Assembly (NCBI GenBank): GCA_002842395.1
Contig: PHCV01000008.1
Span: 34,718-98,717, forward strand
Length of the DNA: 64,000 nt
Direction of reading: 5' to 3'
DNA from: Betaproteobacteria bacterium HGW-Betaproteobacteria-11
GTDB taxonomy: Bacteria > Pseudomonadota > Gammaproteobacteria > Burkholderiales > Rhodocyclaceae
In this document: one piece after another, positions 7,731-17,836 of the stretch
Layout of the letters: the number at the start of each line of letters is the position of its first letter
How positions within the stretch are numbered: position 1 is the first letter of the stretch
Program-made: the position numbers and the translations under genes
The notes under the pieces: model-generated
What the model was told of the DNA's origin: nothing
Database searches by the model: none
Seen by the model: only the letters and a program-made list of their open reading frames with translations

Positions 7731-8251
7731 AACGTTTCCTGATTCCGCTCGGCGTGTTCATCGCCCTGTTGATCTTCCTTGCCGTTGGCCTCACGCGCGA
7801 CCCGAGCGACGTGCCCTCGCCGCTGATCGGCAAGCCGGCGCCGGTCTTCAGCCTGCCGCGGCTGGACGATCCGGCGCGGCAGTTTTCGACCGCCGAGCTG
7901 AAAGGCCGCGTCTGGCTGCTCAACGTCTGGGCCTCGTGGTGCGTCTCCTGCCGCGAGGAACACCCGCTGCTGGTCGAGTTCGCCAAAACCAGCACCGTGC
8001 CCATCGTCGGCCTCGACTACAAGGACGGCAACGAAGACGGCAAGGCCTGGCTCGCCCGGCTGGGCAATCCTTACACGCTCGCCGTGGTGGACGCCGATGG
8101 CCGGGTCGGCATCGATTACGGCGTCTATGGCGTGCCGGAAACCTATGTCATCGACAAGAACGGTGTGATCCGCCTCAAGCACACCGGCCCAATTACCCGT
8201 GAGGCGCTGGAAAAAGAAATCAAGCCGCTGCTCGCGGAACTAGCCAGATGA
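7727..8251 (+). CDS. ccmG: Thiol:disulfide interchange protein CcmG/DsbE
   Basis: This 174-residue membrane-anchored periplasmic thioredoxin-like protein reduces apocytochrome c or CcmH cysteines before heme attachment. An N-terminal helix is followed by the active site WASWCVSCREEHP, with Cys near residues 72 and 75, and the family motif YGVYGVPETYVIDKNG. It receives electrons from DsbD/CcdA. It overlaps ccmF and ccmH at ATGA. Confidence 0.96.
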   Translation: MKRFLIPLGVFIALLIFLAVGLTRDPSDVPSPLIGKPAPVFSLPRLDDPARQFSTAELKGRVWLLNVWASWCVSCREEHPLLVEFAKTSTVPIVGLDYKDGNEDGKAWLARLGNPYTLAVVDADGRVGIDYGVYGVPETYVIDKNGVIRLKHTGPITREALEKEIKPLLAELAR

Positions 8252-8724
8252 AGGCTTGGCGTTTTCTTCTCGTCCTCCTCGCCGTCGGCTTTTCCGGCCT
8301 CGCGCCGGCGAAGGAAGCGGTGCCGCTGGCGGCCGATGAAGCCGTCGAGAAGCGCCTCTTGGCGATCAGCGAAGAACTGCGCTGCCTGGTCTGCCAGAAC
8401 GAGACCCTGGCCGCCTCGCGCGCCGATCTGGCGCAGGATCTGCGCCGCGAGATCCGGCAGATGATCCACGAGGGCAAGAACGACAAGGAAATCATCGACT
8501 TCATGGTCGCCCGCTACGGCGATTTCGTTCTCTACCGGCCGCCGCTGAAACCCGCCACCTGGCTGCTTTGGGGCGGGCCTTTCGTCCTCCTCGGCGGCGG
8601 GCTGTGGGCGCTGATTGCCTTCCTCCGCCGGCAGAAATTGCAAGCGGCCCCGCCGCTTTCCGCCGCCGACCACGCCCGTGCCAGGGCGCTGCTCGAAGCG
8701 ACCGACCCCACCGATACCCCATGA
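8248..8724 (+). CDS. ccmH: Cytochrome c maturation protein CcmH (CcmL)
   Basis: This 158-residue thiol oxidoreductase has a signal peptide, the LRCLVCQNETLAAS motif (Cys46 and Cys49), a three-helix periplasmic domain ending ARYGDFVLYRPP and a C-terminal transmembrane helix. It handles the apocytochrome thiols together with CcmG. The CcmI function is encoded separately by the next gene, unlike the fused E. coli CcmH. Confidence 0.96.
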   Translation: MKAWRFLLVLLAVGFSGLAPAKEAVPLAADEAVEKRLLAISEELRCLVCQNETLAASRADLAQDLRREIRQMIHEGKNDKEIIDFMVARYGDFVLYRPPLKPATWLLWGGPFVLLGGGLWALIAFLRRQKLQAAPPLSAADHARARALLEATDPTDTP

Positions 8725-9998
8725 CCCCTTTCCTGCTTGCCGCCGCGGCGCTGGTGCTCGCCGCCCTGGTCCTCTTGTTGCGTCCCTGGTGGCCCGCGCG
8801 CCGCCGGCAGCGGCGTACCGCCAGCGCCGAGTTTTTGGCGAGCCACAAGACAAGCCTCCTCAACGCCCGCATCCACCGCGACCGGCTGGCCGAACTCGAA
8901 CGCGATCATGCCAACGGCCTGTTGAGCGCGACGGACTTCGCCGGTGCGCGCGAGGAACTCGAACGCCAGCTGCTCGCGGACACCGCCGATGAAACGGGTG
9001 AAGCCGCCGTAGCGGCGCCGGAAAGCGGCCGCCGCGCCCGGCTGCCCATCCTCCTTGCCCTGCTCCTGCCGCTCCTCGCCGTCGGCCTCTACGCCCTGCT
9101 CGGCACGCCGGGCGCGCTGGCGCCCCAAGCGGATCGCGCACAGAGCGCCGATAGCGAAATGGAAGCCCTGGTCACCCAGCTGGCGCAGAAGATGGAAGAG
9201 CATCCGGACGACCCCAAGGGCTGGGTGATGCTGGCCCGCTCCTACAAGGCACTCGGCCGCTGGGACGATGCGGAACGGGCGCTGGCCCGTATCCCGCAGG
9301 TGGTGAACCAGGATGCCGGACTGCTTGCCGATCTGGCCGAAGTGCTGGCGCAAAAAGCCGGCCGCTTCGAAGGCCGCCCGCGCGAGCTGCTCGGACAGGC
9401 CCTGCGCCTCGATCCCGAGGCGCCCCAGGCCTTGCTCCTGTCCGGGGTCGATGCCTTCGAGAACAAGCGTTATGCCGACGCCATTACCCTCTGGCAACGA
9501 CTGCTGAAACACACCGAGCCCGGCTCGGAAAACGCGCAGATGATCGAAGCCGGCATCGCCCGCGCCCGCGAGCGGCTCGGCGAAAGCGGCGCGCAAAAAC
9601 TCGGCGCTGGCGACACGCCGAAACCCGCGGCGCCCGATGCCCAAAGCCTGGCCAAAACCGCCGTGCAGGGCCGCGTCGAACTCGCGCCCGCCCTGCGCGC
9701 CAAAACGCAGCCGGGCGACACGGTGTTCGTCTTCGCCCGCGCCATCAATGGCCCGCGCATGCCGCTGGCCGTCAAGCGGGTCACGGTCGCCGAGCTGCCG
9801 CTCGACTTCACACTCGACGACAGCCTGGCCATGCAACCCGGCCACGGCATCTCCAGCACCGCCGAGCTACGCATCGAAGCCCGCGTCTCCCGCTCCGGCC
9901 AGGCGCTACCCAGCCCCGGCGACCTCACCGGCGCGAGCCCGGTGATCAAGCCCGGCGCCCGCGGCGTGCGGGTGCTGATCGACACGCAGACGCCGTAA
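8721..9998 (+). CDS. ccmI: Cytochrome c maturation protein CcmI with TPR domain
   Basis: This 425-residue protein has two N-terminal transmembrane helices (about residues 3-20 and 112-132), a periplasmic tetratricopeptide region (GWVMLARSYKALGRWDDAERAL, PQALLLSGVDAFENKRYADAITLWQRLL) and a C-terminal beta domain ending RVLIDTQTP. CcmI chaperones the C-terminus of apocytochromes to the heme lyase. The ATG at 8721 overlaps the ccmH stop. Two short interspersed repeats lie inside it in opposite orientations. One encodes RTASAEF just after the first helix; the other encodes KLGAGDTP in the linker between the TPR and C-terminal domains. Confidence 0.94.
   Translation: MTPFLLAAAALVLAALVLLLRPWWPARRRQRRTASAEFLASHKTSLLNARIHRDRLAELERDHANGLLSATDFAGAREELERQLLADTADETGEAAVAAPESGRRARLPILLALLLPLLAVGLYALLGTPGALAPQADRAQSADSEMEALVTQLAQKMEEHPDDPKGWVMLARSYKALGRWDDAERALARIPQVVNQDAGLLADLAEVLAQKAGRFEGRPRELLGQALRLDPEAPQALLLSGVDAFENKRYADAITLWQRLLKHTEPGSENAQMIEAGIARARERLGESGAQKLGAGDTPKPAAPDAQSLAKTAVQGRVELAPALRAKTQPGDTVFVFARAINGPRMPLAVKRVTVAELPLDFTLDDSLAMQPGHGISSTAELRIEARVSRSGQALPSPGDLTGASPVIKPGARGVRVLIDTQTP
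8811..8836 (+). repeat. Short interspersed repeat (forward) inside ccmI
   Basis: CGTACCGCCAGCGCCGAG plus TTTTT encodes RTASAEFL in a cytoplasmic or loop segment. Confidence 0.88.
9595..9620 (-). repeat. Short interspersed repeat (reverse) inside ccmI
   Basis: AAAAACTCGGCGCTGGCGAC followed by ACGCCG encodes KLGAGDTP in the interdomain linker of CcmI. Confidence 0.88.
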
Positions 9999-10010
9999 CC
10001 GGCAACCTGC

Positions 10011-10083
10011 GGCGGCCCGGCGCGCGCTCGGGGAAACGCAGGGCCGCCCCGGGTTTTCTTGCCCCTTGAGGGGAGAACCGGGC
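10011..10083. terminator. Bidirectional terminator between ccmI and slyX
   Basis: GGCGGCCC (10011-10018) pairs perfectly with GGGCCGCC (10041-10048), followed by CCGGGTTTTC. A second imperfect palindrome, CCGGGTTTTC to GAGAACCGGG with a CCCC/GGGG inner stem, spans 10049-10083. It lies between convergent genes, so it could end both transcripts. Confidence 0.7.
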
Positions 10084-10106
10084 TGAGCGAGGCTTTCGGG
10101 GTGGGC

Positions 10107-10316
10107 TCAATAATGCGGCGGAATCTCCGCGCGCGGATCGGACGGTGCGGCGGCGCCGTCCGCGCCATCGGCAGGCTGCGTCAGCCGATAGACCTCGCGC
10201 AACTGCGCCTGCAGCAGATCGATCTGCTGTTGCTGGCGAAACACCGTGCGGTTGAGCTGATCGAGCGCATCTTCGAGCAACCCCAGCCGGAGTTCCATTT
10301 CCTCCCGAGACATCAT
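10107..10316 (-). CDS. slyX: SlyX family protein
   Basis: This 69-residue coiled-coil protein has the family layout: an acidic heptad helix (EMELRLGLLEDALDQLNRTVFRQQQQIDLLQAQL) and the C-terminal PPHY tail that marks SlyX. Its function is unknown. The start at MMSREE is preceded by AAGGGAG on the minus strand; either of two adjacent ATG codons could serve. It is convergent with ccmI. Confidence 0.88.
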   Translation of the reverse strand: MMSREEMELRLGLLEDALDQLNRTVFRQQQQIDLLQAQLREVYRLTQPADGADGAAAPSDPRAEIPPHY

Positions 10317-10495
10317 CGCTGCTCCCTTGCGTAATCCGATCGAGCGGGCATTGTAAGCGCCCGGCGGCCGCGGCTCGGGCCGCACGACGCGCCGGTGCCG
10401 TGCCACATGAATGCGCCCCGCCAGTAACAAAGTCAGCGCTCAAGCCGACGGGTTTGGGGTGAAAACCGAATGCCTGGCGAAACGGAAAACATGCG

Positions 10496-10525
10496 TTGAC
10501 ACATATATTCTCCATGCCGTATGTT
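10496..10525 (+). promoter_or_regulatory. Promoter/operator of the ars operon
   Basis: TTGACA (10496-10501) and TATGTT (10520-10525) are spaced 18 bp. Within it, ACATAT (10501-10506) and GTATGT (10519-10524) form an imperfect inverted repeat overlapping the promoter, where an ArsR repressor would be expected to bind. Confidence 0.6.
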
Positions 10526-10927
10526 TCGTCCATGGACGCCCAACGTATTTTCGATGCCGTGACCGACGCCACCCGGCGGCGCATTCTCGCCTTGCTGGTG
10601 GCCGGAGGCGAGCTCTGTGTCTGCGAGTTGATCTTCGCCTTGCGGCAGAGCCAGCCCAAGGTCTCGCGCCACCTCGGGGTGCTCAAGGAGCTCGGTCTGG
10701 TGCTGCCGCGCCGTGAAGGAACCTGGATGTTCTATCGCCTGCGGGACGACCTCCCGCGCTGGGTCACGGATCTGCTCGCGGCCCTGGCCTACGGCGCGGT
10801 ACCCGAACTCGCCGCCGATCGCCCACGGCTCGCGACCATGCCCGGCTATCCGCGACGTTGCCTTGCCACAAACGGCCGAACCCCGGCGCACGCCGCCACG
10901 CACATCGAAGGCGCAGACAGGCCATGA
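10514..10927 (+). CDS. arsR: ArsR-family transcriptional repressor
   Basis: This winged-helix metalloid-responsive repressor is 137 residues from the ATG at 10514, or 131 from MDAQRIF at 10532. Neither start has a clear ribosome site, and the later one sits near the predicted transcript start. The arsenite-sensing CVC motif in GELCVCELIFAL is intact. The recognition helix QSQPKVSRHLGVLKELGLV follows. It should repress its own operon and release on As(III). It overlaps arsC by ATGA, so repressor and reductase are translationally coupled. Confidence 0.9.
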   Translation: MPYVSSMDAQRIFDAVTDATRRRILALLVAGGELCVCELIFALRQSQPKVSRHLGVLKELGLVLPRREGTWMFYRLRDDLPRWVTDLLAALAYGAVPELAADRPRLATMPGYPRRCLATNGRTPAHAATHIEGADRP

Positions 10928-11450
10928 CCGCGGATGCGGTGACAGCTCTTCCGGCTAAGCAACGCCCCATCCGCGTCCTGATCCTGTGCACCGGCAATTC
11001 GGCGCGCAGCATCCTCGCCGAAGGGCTGTTCAACACTCTCGGCGCCGGCCGCATCGTTGCCCATTCCGCCGGCAGCCGGCCGAGCGGCGCGGTCAATCCC
11101 GTGGCGCTGGAGACCCTCGCCCGGCACGGCATCCGCCTGCCCGATGCCCGCAGCAAATCGTGGGACGAGTTCGCCGCGCCGGGCGCGCCGGCTTTCGATT
11201 TCATCTTCACCGTCTGCGCCAACGCGGCCGGCGAGGCCTGTCCGCTCTGGCCCGGACAACCGGCCACCGCGCACTGGGGAATTCCCGACCCGGCGCACGT
11301 CGAACCGCTGGCGGCGCGCCGTGCCGCCTTCGGGGACGCCTACCTCCGGCTCGAACGCCGCATCCGCGCTTTCCTCGCCCTGCCGCTGGAGACGATGACA
11401 GGCGCGGAAGCCAAGGCGGCGGCACAACGGATTCACGTGGAGATGGAGCA

Positions 11451-11454
<4 letters not shown>
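10924..11454 (+). CDS. arsC: Arsenate reductase, LMW tyrosine-phosphatase type
   Basis: This 176-residue reductase converts As(V) to As(III). The P-loop LCTGNSARS holds the nucleophilic Cys22. Two further cysteines at about 98 and 106 (TVCANAAGEACPLWPG) match the redox pair of thioredoxin-coupled ArsC. A 12-residue N-terminal extension precedes the domain. It is coupled at both ends (ATGA with arsR, ATG within the stop region for acr3). Arsenite made here is substrate for the adjacent exporter. Confidence 0.93.
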
Positions 11455-12527
<1,073 letters not shown>

Positions 12528-12564
12528 ACTCGACGCCACCGAAACAGACCAATACCCTCCGTCG

Positions 12565-13950
12565 ATGAAACTTTCCTTTCATGGCGCGGCACGCGGCGTC
12601 ACCGGATCGTGCTATTTGCTCGAATGCGCCGGGCGGCGCATCCTCATCGACTGCGGCCTATATCAGGGCGGGCGCGAGTTGGAAGAGGAAAACGCGGCGC
12701 CCTTCGGCTTCGATGCCCAAACCATCGATTTCGTCCTCCTCACCCATGCCCATCTCGACCATTGCGGCCGCCTGCCGCTGCTCGCCAAGCGGGGCTTTGC
12801 CGGCGAGATCATCACCACCGCGGCGAGCCGCGAACTGGCGCGCATCGTCCTGCTCGACGCCGCCTACCTGCAGGAGGAAGATGCCCGCTGGCGGGCGAAG
12901 AAACTCGCCCGCCGCGGCAAGGGGGAGGCCATCCTCCCGCTCTACGACCGGCTCGATGCCCTCAACAGCCTGGAATTCTTCGGTCGTACCGCGTGTTACG
13001 GCCAGGCGCTGGAGCTGGCGCCGGGAATTGTCGCCACCTTCATCGACGCCGGCCATATCCTCGGCTCGGCCAGCGTCGTTCTCGACCTCGCGGAGGCGGG
13101 GCAATCCCGTCGCGTGGTGTTCTCGGGCGACATCGGCAATGCCGGCCGGCCGCTCTTGCGCGACCCGGTGCCGCCACCCGCCTGCGATGTCGTGGTCATG
13201 GAAACCACCTATGGCGATCGCCTGCACAAGCCGCTGGCGCCGTCGATCGAGGAACTCTACCAGGCCATCGAGGACACCTTTCGCCGGGGCGGCAACATCA
13301 TCATTCCCACCTTCGCCCTGGAGCGTGCCCAGGAAATCCTTTACTACCTGCGCGAGGGCGTCCATTCCGGCCGGCTGCGCGCCAGCCTGCAAGTCTTCCT
13401 CGATTCGCCGATGGCGATTTCGGCCACCGAGGTGTTTCGCCGCCATCCCGAATGCTTCGACGGCGAAGCGACCGACGCCTTTGCCCGCGGCGAGGATCCC
13501 TTCGCCCTGCCCGGCCTGCATTTCACCCGCGAGAGCAGCGAGTCGATGGCGCTCAACACCATCAGCGGCGGCGCGGTGATCCTCGCCGGCTCGGGCATGG
13601 CCAGCGGCGGTCGGGTGCGCCATCACCTCAAGCACAACCTCTGGCGCGAAAATTCGAGCGTCATCTTCGTCGGCTTCGCCGCCGAGGGCACCCTCGCCCG
13701 GCGCATCATCGATGGCGCCAAGAGCGTGACCCTGTTCGGCGAGGAAATTCCGGTGCGGGCGCACATCTACACCATCAACGGCTTTTCCGCCCACGCCGAC
13801 CGCGACGAGCTGCTCGCCTGGCAGCGGCACACGCAGGCGGCGCGCACCTTCCTCGTCCATGGCGAGGCGGCGGTGATGGAAAGCTTCGCGGCACGCCTCG
13901 CCGCGACCCGGGTCGAGCGCCCGCAGCCGGAAGAAGTTTACACTTTGTAA
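12565..13950 (+). CDS. MBL-fold/beta-CASP RNA-processing-type hydrolase
   Basis: This 461-residue metallo-beta-lactamase fold protein has the zinc motif HAHLDH at residues 61-66, [10 protein letters not shown] near 186 and a C-terminal [10 protein letters not shown] near 408. It has an inserted beta-CASP domain ([33 protein letters not shown]). This architecture is that of CPSF73/YsiP-like exonucleases, so RNA cleavage is likely but untested for bacterial members. It follows the arsenic operon by 37 bp; that association looks positional rather than functional. Confidence 0.88.
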   Translation: MKLSFHGAARGVTGSCYLLECAGRRILIDCGLYQGGRELEEENAAPFGFDAQTIDFVLLTHAHLDHCGRLPLLAKRGFAGEIITTAASRELARIVLLDAAYLQEEDARWRAKKLARRGKGEAILPLYDRLDALNSLEFFGRTACYGQALELAPGIVATFIDAGHILGSASVVLDLAEAGQSRRVVFSGDIGNAGRPLLRDPVPPPACDVVVMETTYGDRLHKPLAPSIEELYQAIEDTFRRGGNIIIPTFALERAQEILYYLREGVHSGRLRASLQVFLDSPMAISATEVFRRHPECFDGEATDAFARGEDPFALPGLHFTRESSESMALNTISGGAVILAGSGMASGGRVRHHLKHNLWRENSSVIFVGFAAEGTLARRIIDGAKSVTLFGEEIPVRAHIYTINGFSAHADRDELLAWQRHTQAARTFLVHGEAAVMESFAARLAATRVERPQPEEVYTL

Positions 13951-14002
13951 AAATCGGCTTCGCCCCCACGTAAGGCAACAGGCATTCACCAGGGAACGCG
14001 CG

Positions 14003-14953
14003 ATGGAATTCAAGGATTACTACAGGATCATGGGGGTGAGCCGCGAGGCCAGCGCCGAGGAGATCAAGCGCGCCTATCGGCAGCTGGCCCGCAAATACCA
14101 CCCCGACGTCAGCAAGGAAGCCGATGCCGAGGCCCGCTTCAAGGAGGTCGGCGAGGCCTACGAGGTGCTCAAGGACCCGGAGAAACGCGCCGCCTACGAC
14201 CGCCTCGGCACGAACTGGAAGGCCGGCCAGGACTTCCGTCCACCGCCGGACTGGAACGAGGGTTTCGAGTTTTCCGGCGGCGGCTTCACCGCCGGCGATG
14301 CTGCCGATTACAGCGATTTCTTCGAGCAGTTGTTCGGTCGCGCCGGCCACGCCCGCGCTCACGGCGGCGGCGCGGGCTTCCATGCCCACGGCAGCGACCG
14401 CCAGGCGAAGATCCTGATCGATCTCGAGGATGCCTATCGAGGCACGACCCGCACCCTCACCCTGCGCCATCCGGAGATGGATGCGCAGGGCCAGGTCATT
14501 CTCCGCGAGCAGGCGCTGAATGTCGCCATCCCGCGCGGCGTGCGCGGCGGGCAGCACATCCGCCTGGCCGGCCAGGGCGCGCCGGGCAGCGGCCTGGGCA
14601 AGCCGGGCGACCTGTTCCTCGAAGTCGAATTCCGCCCGCATCCGCTGTATCGGGTGGTCGGCCGCGATGTTTACCTCGACCTGCCGCTCGCGCCGTGGGA
14701 GGCCGCCCTGGGGGCGAAGGTGAAGGTGCCCACGCCCGACGGGCCGGTGGAGATGAAAATTCCGCCCGGATCAAGCGCCGGCGCCAAGCTGCGGCTGAAA
14801 GGGCGCGGCATTCCGGCCGCCACCCCCGGCGATTTTTATGTCATCCTGCAAATCGCCCTGCCGCCGGCCACGGATGACGCGGCGCATGCCTTCTACGGAC
14901 GGATGGCCGAGCAGTTCAAAACCTTCAATCCACGTTCCCGGCTGGGAGTCTGA
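14003..14953 (+). CDS. cbpA: DnaJ-class co-chaperone CbpA
   Basis: This 316-residue J-domain protein stimulates DnaK and can bind curved DNA. The J domain covers residues 1-70 with HPD at 33-35, followed by a Gly/Phe-rich linker ([23 protein letters not shown]) and the two DnaJ C-terminal beta domains ([47 protein letters not shown]). No zinc finger is present, as expected for CbpA. The modulator gene cbpM follows after 2 bp. Confidence 0.95.
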   Translation: MEFKDYYRIMGVSREASAEEIKRAYRQLARKYHPDVSKEADAEARFKEVGEAYEVLKDPEKRAAYDRLGTNWKAGQDFRPPPDWNEGFEFSGGGFTAGDAADYSDFFEQLFGRAGHARAHGGGAGFHAHGSDRQAKILIDLEDAYRGTTRTLTLRHPEMDAQGQVILREQALNVAIPRGVRGGQHIRLAGQGAPGSGLGKPGDLFLEVEFRPHPLYRVVGRDVYLDLPLAPWEAALGAKVKVPTPDGPVEMKIPPGSSAGAKLRLKGRGIPAATPGDFYVILQIALPPATDDAAHAFYGRMAEQFKTFNPRSRLGV

Positions 14954-14955
14954 CC

Positions 14956-15276
14956 ATGAGCGAGCACGCGCTAACCATCGCCTTGCAGGGCAGTCTTCTG
15001 GAAGAGCAGACGCCCTTGTCGCTGGCCGAACTGTGCCGCGCCTGTTCCGTGCAGACTGAATGGGTCATGGCACTGGTGGCCGAAGGCGTGCTCGATCCGG
15101 CCGGCACGGAGCCCGGCCATTGGCGTTTCACCAGCCTCCATCTGCACCGCGCCGGTATCGCCCGCCGCCTGCAACACGATCTGGACATCAACCTCCCCGG
15201 CATCGCGCTGGCCCTGCAACTGCTCGATGAAATCGAGGACTTGCAGTCGCGCCTGCACAGCACCGGCCAATACTGA
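14956..15276 (+). CDS. cbpM: Chaperone modulator CbpM
   Basis: This 106-residue MerR-like helical protein binds the J domain of CbpA and inhibits its co-chaperone activity. The N-terminal half LSLAELCRACSVQTEWVMALVAEGVLDP and the dimerisation segment RIARRLQHDLDINLPGIALALQLLDEIE match the family. It starts 2 bases after the cbpA stop. Confidence 0.92.
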   Translation: MSEHALTIALQGSLLEEQTPLSLAELCRACSVQTEWVMALVAEGVLDPAGTEPGHWRFTSLHLHRAGIARRLQHDLDINLPGIALALQLLDEIEDLQSRLHSTGQY

Positions 15277-15302
15277 ACTTCAACCGCGCGGAAGGCCATC
15301 CC

Positions 15303-15491
15303 ATGGAAAATCCGACCGATAACCCCAGTCTCGAAAACCACGTCCGCCAGGCCGTCGCCGAAGGCCACAATCTCCGGCAAGCCGTGCACCGCCTGACGCT
15401 GGAGGCCGTGAGCGCGCACTTTGCTCGACCACCCTGCTGCGCAGGGGCTTCATCAGAGCGTTGCTTGCTCGACCGCCTTGTAGCGCAGTGA
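15303..15491 (+). CDS. Small protein, probably a truncated gene remnant
   Basis: The reading frame MENPTDNPSLENHVRQAVAEGHNLRQAVHRLTLEAVSAHF looks like the N-terminus of a conserved betaproteobacterial protein (DUF6781-like from memory). From about residue 40 it becomes cysteine- and arginine-rich and ends after 62 residues. That tail comes from an imperfect 43-bp tandem duplication at 15421-15502, so the original gene was probably cut short. It follows cbpM by 26 bp. Confidence 0.45.
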   Translation: MENPTDNPSLENHVRQAVAEGHNLRQAVHRLTLEAVSAHFARPPCCAGASSERCLLDRLVAQ

Positions 15492-15502
15492 CTTCATCAG
15501 CG
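15421..15502. repeat. Imperfect tandem duplication of about 43 bp
   Basis: TTGCTCGACCACC...CTTCATCAGAGCG (15421-15460) is echoed by TTGCTCGACCGCC...CTTCATCAGCG (15465-15502). It covers the end of the small reading frame before the CBS gene and is followed by TCGGCTTTTC, vaguely like the short repeat. Confidence 0.55.
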
Positions 15503-15525
15503 TCGGCTTTTCAGGGAAAATCGCC

Positions 15526-15948
15526 ATGACCAATCGCAACCTCGGCTTCATCATCAAGGATCAGAACCCGCTGATCCTCTCCGCGCACATCAGCGTGCAA
15601 CACGCCTGCCAGCACATGTGGTCGCGCCGGGTCGGCGCCGTGCTGATCACCGATGACAAAGGGTTGCTGACGGGGATTTTCACCGGGCGCGACGCCGTGC
15701 GCACTCTCGGCGAAGACCGCGAGCCGAGGTCCACTCCGCTGGCCGCGGTGATGACGGCCAAGCCCGACACCATCGACCCCGAGGCGACGGCGATCGATGC
15801 CCTGCGCATGATGAGCGATGGCGGCTATCGCCATCTGCCGATCGTCGTCGAGGGAAAGATTCTGGGCATCGTCTCGCGCGGCGATTTCCGCGGCCTCGAG
15901 CTCGATCGCCTGGAAGAAGAAACCGGGCTGTGGGAAAAACTCGGCTGA
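15526..15948 (+). CDS. Two-CBS-domain protein
   Basis: This 140-residue soluble protein consists almost entirely of a CBS pair (Bateman module). First repeat: PLILSAHISVQHACQHMWSRRVGAVLITDDKGLLTGIFTGRDAVR. Second repeat: TAIDALRMMSDGGYRHLPIVVEGKILGIVSRGDFRG. Such stand-alone modules bind adenine nucleotides and regulate partner proteins. The partner is not known. The MFS gene follows 31 bp downstream and may be cotranscribed. Confidence 0.9.
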   Translation: MTNRNLGFIIKDQNPLILSAHISVQHACQHMWSRRVGAVLITDDKGLLTGIFTGRDAVRTLGEDREPRSTPLAAVMTAKPDTIDPEATAIDALRMMSDGGYRHLPIVVEGKILGIVSRGDFRGLELDRLEEETGLWEKLG

Positions 15949-15979
15949 ACACTTCGACGCTCTGCTCCGCCACATCGAG

Positions 15980-17143
15980 ATGAACTCGTCCCTGCCGCGC
16001 GGCGTGTTCGCGCTTGGCCTGGTCAGCCTGTTCATGGATCTCTCGTCGGAGATGATCCACAGCCTGCTACCGGTGTTCCTGGTCACCGTGCTCGGCGCTT
16101 CGGCCCTCGCGGTGGGGCTGATCGAGGGCATCGCCGAGGCCACGGCGGCCATCGTCAAGGTCTTCTCGGGCATCGTCTCGGACTGGGTGGGTCGGCGCAA
16201 ACCCCTGCTGCTGCTCGGCTATGGCCTGGCGGCACTGACCAAGCCGCTGTTCCCGCTGGCCGGCGGCATCGGCGCGGTGCTCACCGCACGCTTTCTCGAC
16301 CGCGTCGGCAAGGGCATCCGCGGCGCCCCGCGCGATGCGCTGATCGCCGACATCACGCCCGAATCCCGGCGCGGCGCGGCCTATGGTTTGCGCCAGGCGC
16401 TCGACACGGTCGGCGCCTTCGCCGGGCCGCTGGTGGCGATGGGCCTGATGGTGGCCACCGGCGACAACTTTCGCCAGGTGTTCTGGGTCGCGGTGATTCC
16501 GGCCTTGGTCTGCGTGCTGCTGATCGTCTTCGGCGTACAGGAAGCCGAGGCCACGCGGCCCGCCCGCCAGGCCCGCTTCCCCATCACGCGGGTCAATCTG
16601 CGCCGGCTCTCGCGGCGCTTCTGGCAGGTGGTGGCCTTCGCCATGATGCTGACCCTGGCACGCTTTTCCGAAGCCTTTCTGCTGCTGCGGGCGGAGGATG
16701 TCGGCCTTGCCGCGCGCTGGGTACCGCTGATGCTGATCGTGATGAACGTGGTCTATGCGGTCAGCGCCTACCCGTTCGGCCGGCTGTTCGACGATGGCCA
16801 TCGACGGCGCCTACTGGCCCTGGGCATCGGTCTCTTGATCGTTGCCGACCTGATCCTTGCCCGGGCCGCCAGTCCCTGGGCGGTCGCTCTTGGCTCGGCG
16901 CTGTGGGGCCTGCACATGGGCGCGACCCAGGGACTGCTGGCCGCGCTGGTGGCCGAGACTGCGCCGGCCGACCTGCGCGGCACCGCGTTCGGCGTCTTCA
17001 ATCTGGGCAGCGGCGTGGCGCTGCTCGCCGCCAGCGTGATTGCCGGCGGCCTGTGGAGCGCTTTCGGTCCCGGCCTGACCTTCTACGCCGGCGCCGCCTT
17101 CGCGTTCATCGCCGGAGCCGGGCTGGTCGCGGCGAGGCGCTGA
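15980..17143 (+). CDS. MFS transporter
   Basis: This 387-residue major facilitator has about 12 transmembrane helices. The loop 2-3 motif SDWVGRRKPLLLLGYG and DRVGKGIRGAPRDALIADITP are the signature of a common proteobacterial MFS subgroup annotated as putative drug or sugar exporters. The substrate is unknown. The ATG at 15980 (MNSSLPRGVFALGLVSLFMD) is chosen because a longer frame would overlap the CBS gene. It ends 5 bp from the convergent gene at 17149. Confidence 0.9.
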   Translation: MNSSLPRGVFALGLVSLFMDLSSEMIHSLLPVFLVTVLGASALAVGLIEGIAEATAAIVKVFSGIVSDWVGRRKPLLLLGYGLAALTKPLFPLAGGIGAVLTARFLDRVGKGIRGAPRDALIADITPESRRGAAYGLRQALDTVGAFAGPLVAMGLMVATGDNFRQVFWVAVIPALVCVLLIVFGVQEAEATRPARQARFPITRVNLRRLSRRFWQVVAFAMMLTLARFSEAFLLLRAEDVGLAARWVPLMLIVMNVVYAVSAYPFGRLFDDGHRRRLLALGIGLLIVADLILARAASPWAVALGSALWGLHMGATQGLLAALVAETAPADLRGTAFGVFNLGSGVALLAASVIAGGLWSAFGPGLTFYAGAAFAFIAGAGLVAARR

Positions 17144-17148
17144 GCGCG

Positions 17149-17742
17149 CTATTTTCCCGCAGCGTCCCAGCGCCGGCGCAGCCGTTCGAGTTCCGCCCGG
17201 TAGGTTGTGCCGTCACCATAATCGAAGAACGCCGCCTGCCGTTGGTGCTGCAAGGCGGCCTTCCTGGCATGCTTGATCGGGCACCAGTACTGCTCGGTGC
17301 GGGCCACGATCTCGCGCGCCCAGGCAATCAGGCCGTTGCCATAGGAACAGTACAGGCAATTGAATTTCTCGATGACGTTGAGATAGGGCAGCAGGGTGCG
17401 GTCATAGACGAAATAGTCGGAGCGTTTCACGCGCGGGATGCCATATACCGGAAAGCATGCCCATTGGTAAAGGCTGACCGCCAGGTCGAGCAGCAGCAGG
17501 GGAAAGAAGACGCCATAGATCACCGGCGCGGTGAGCAGAAACAGGATCGGCGCATCGATCAGGGTTCGCCAGCTGCTGCGCCGCATGCCGTGCAAAAGTT
17601 TGGCCGCCTCGCCCTCGAAGCGGGCGCGATGGCCTTCCAGCCGGTAATGCAGTCGCTCGCGCTGGACGGCGAGATCGGCTTCCAGCGTCTGTTCCAGCTC
17701 GTGGATCCGTGCCAGCAACTCGTCGAGTCGAGGGTTGTTCAT
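17149..17742 (-). CDS. Conserved membrane protein of unknown function with CLYCSYGNG motif
   Basis: This 197-residue protein was not matched to a named family. A coiled N-terminal helix (residues 5-50, charged) is followed by two hydrophobic segments (DAPILFLLTAPVIYGVFFPL, LLLDLAVSLYQW). Then comes a conserved-looking domain with FNCLYCSYGNGLIAWAREIVARTEQYWCPIKHA, whose three cysteines and histidine could bind metal or form disulfides. The start MNNPRLDELL at 17742 is preceded by GGGAGACAG. It lies downstream of the DUF3460 gene on the same strand, with a short repeat in between. Confidence 0.75.
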   Translation of the reverse strand: MNNPRLDELLARIHELEQTLEADLAVQRERLHYRLEGHRARFEGEAAKLLHGMRRSSWRTLIDAPILFLLTAPVIYGVFFPLLLLDLAVSLYQWACFPVYGIPRVKRSDYFVYDRTLLPYLNVIEKFNCLYCSYGNGLIAWAREIVARTEQYWCPIKHARKAALQHQRQAAFFDYGDGTTYRAELERLRRRWDAAGK

Positions 17743-17792
17743 TGCCTGTCTCCCGGATTCCGCTACGGCGACCACCGCAACCCGGCACGGGT

Positions 17793-17820
17793 CGCCGTAT
17801 CGTCAGCGCCGACTTCTTTT
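17793..17820 (+). repeat. Short interspersed repeat (forward), one-base variant
   Basis: GCCGTATCGTCAGCGCCGAC followed by TTCTTTT, in the gap between two minus-strand genes. Confidence 0.75.
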
Positions 17821-17836
17821 CGCGGCAGCCGGGGCG

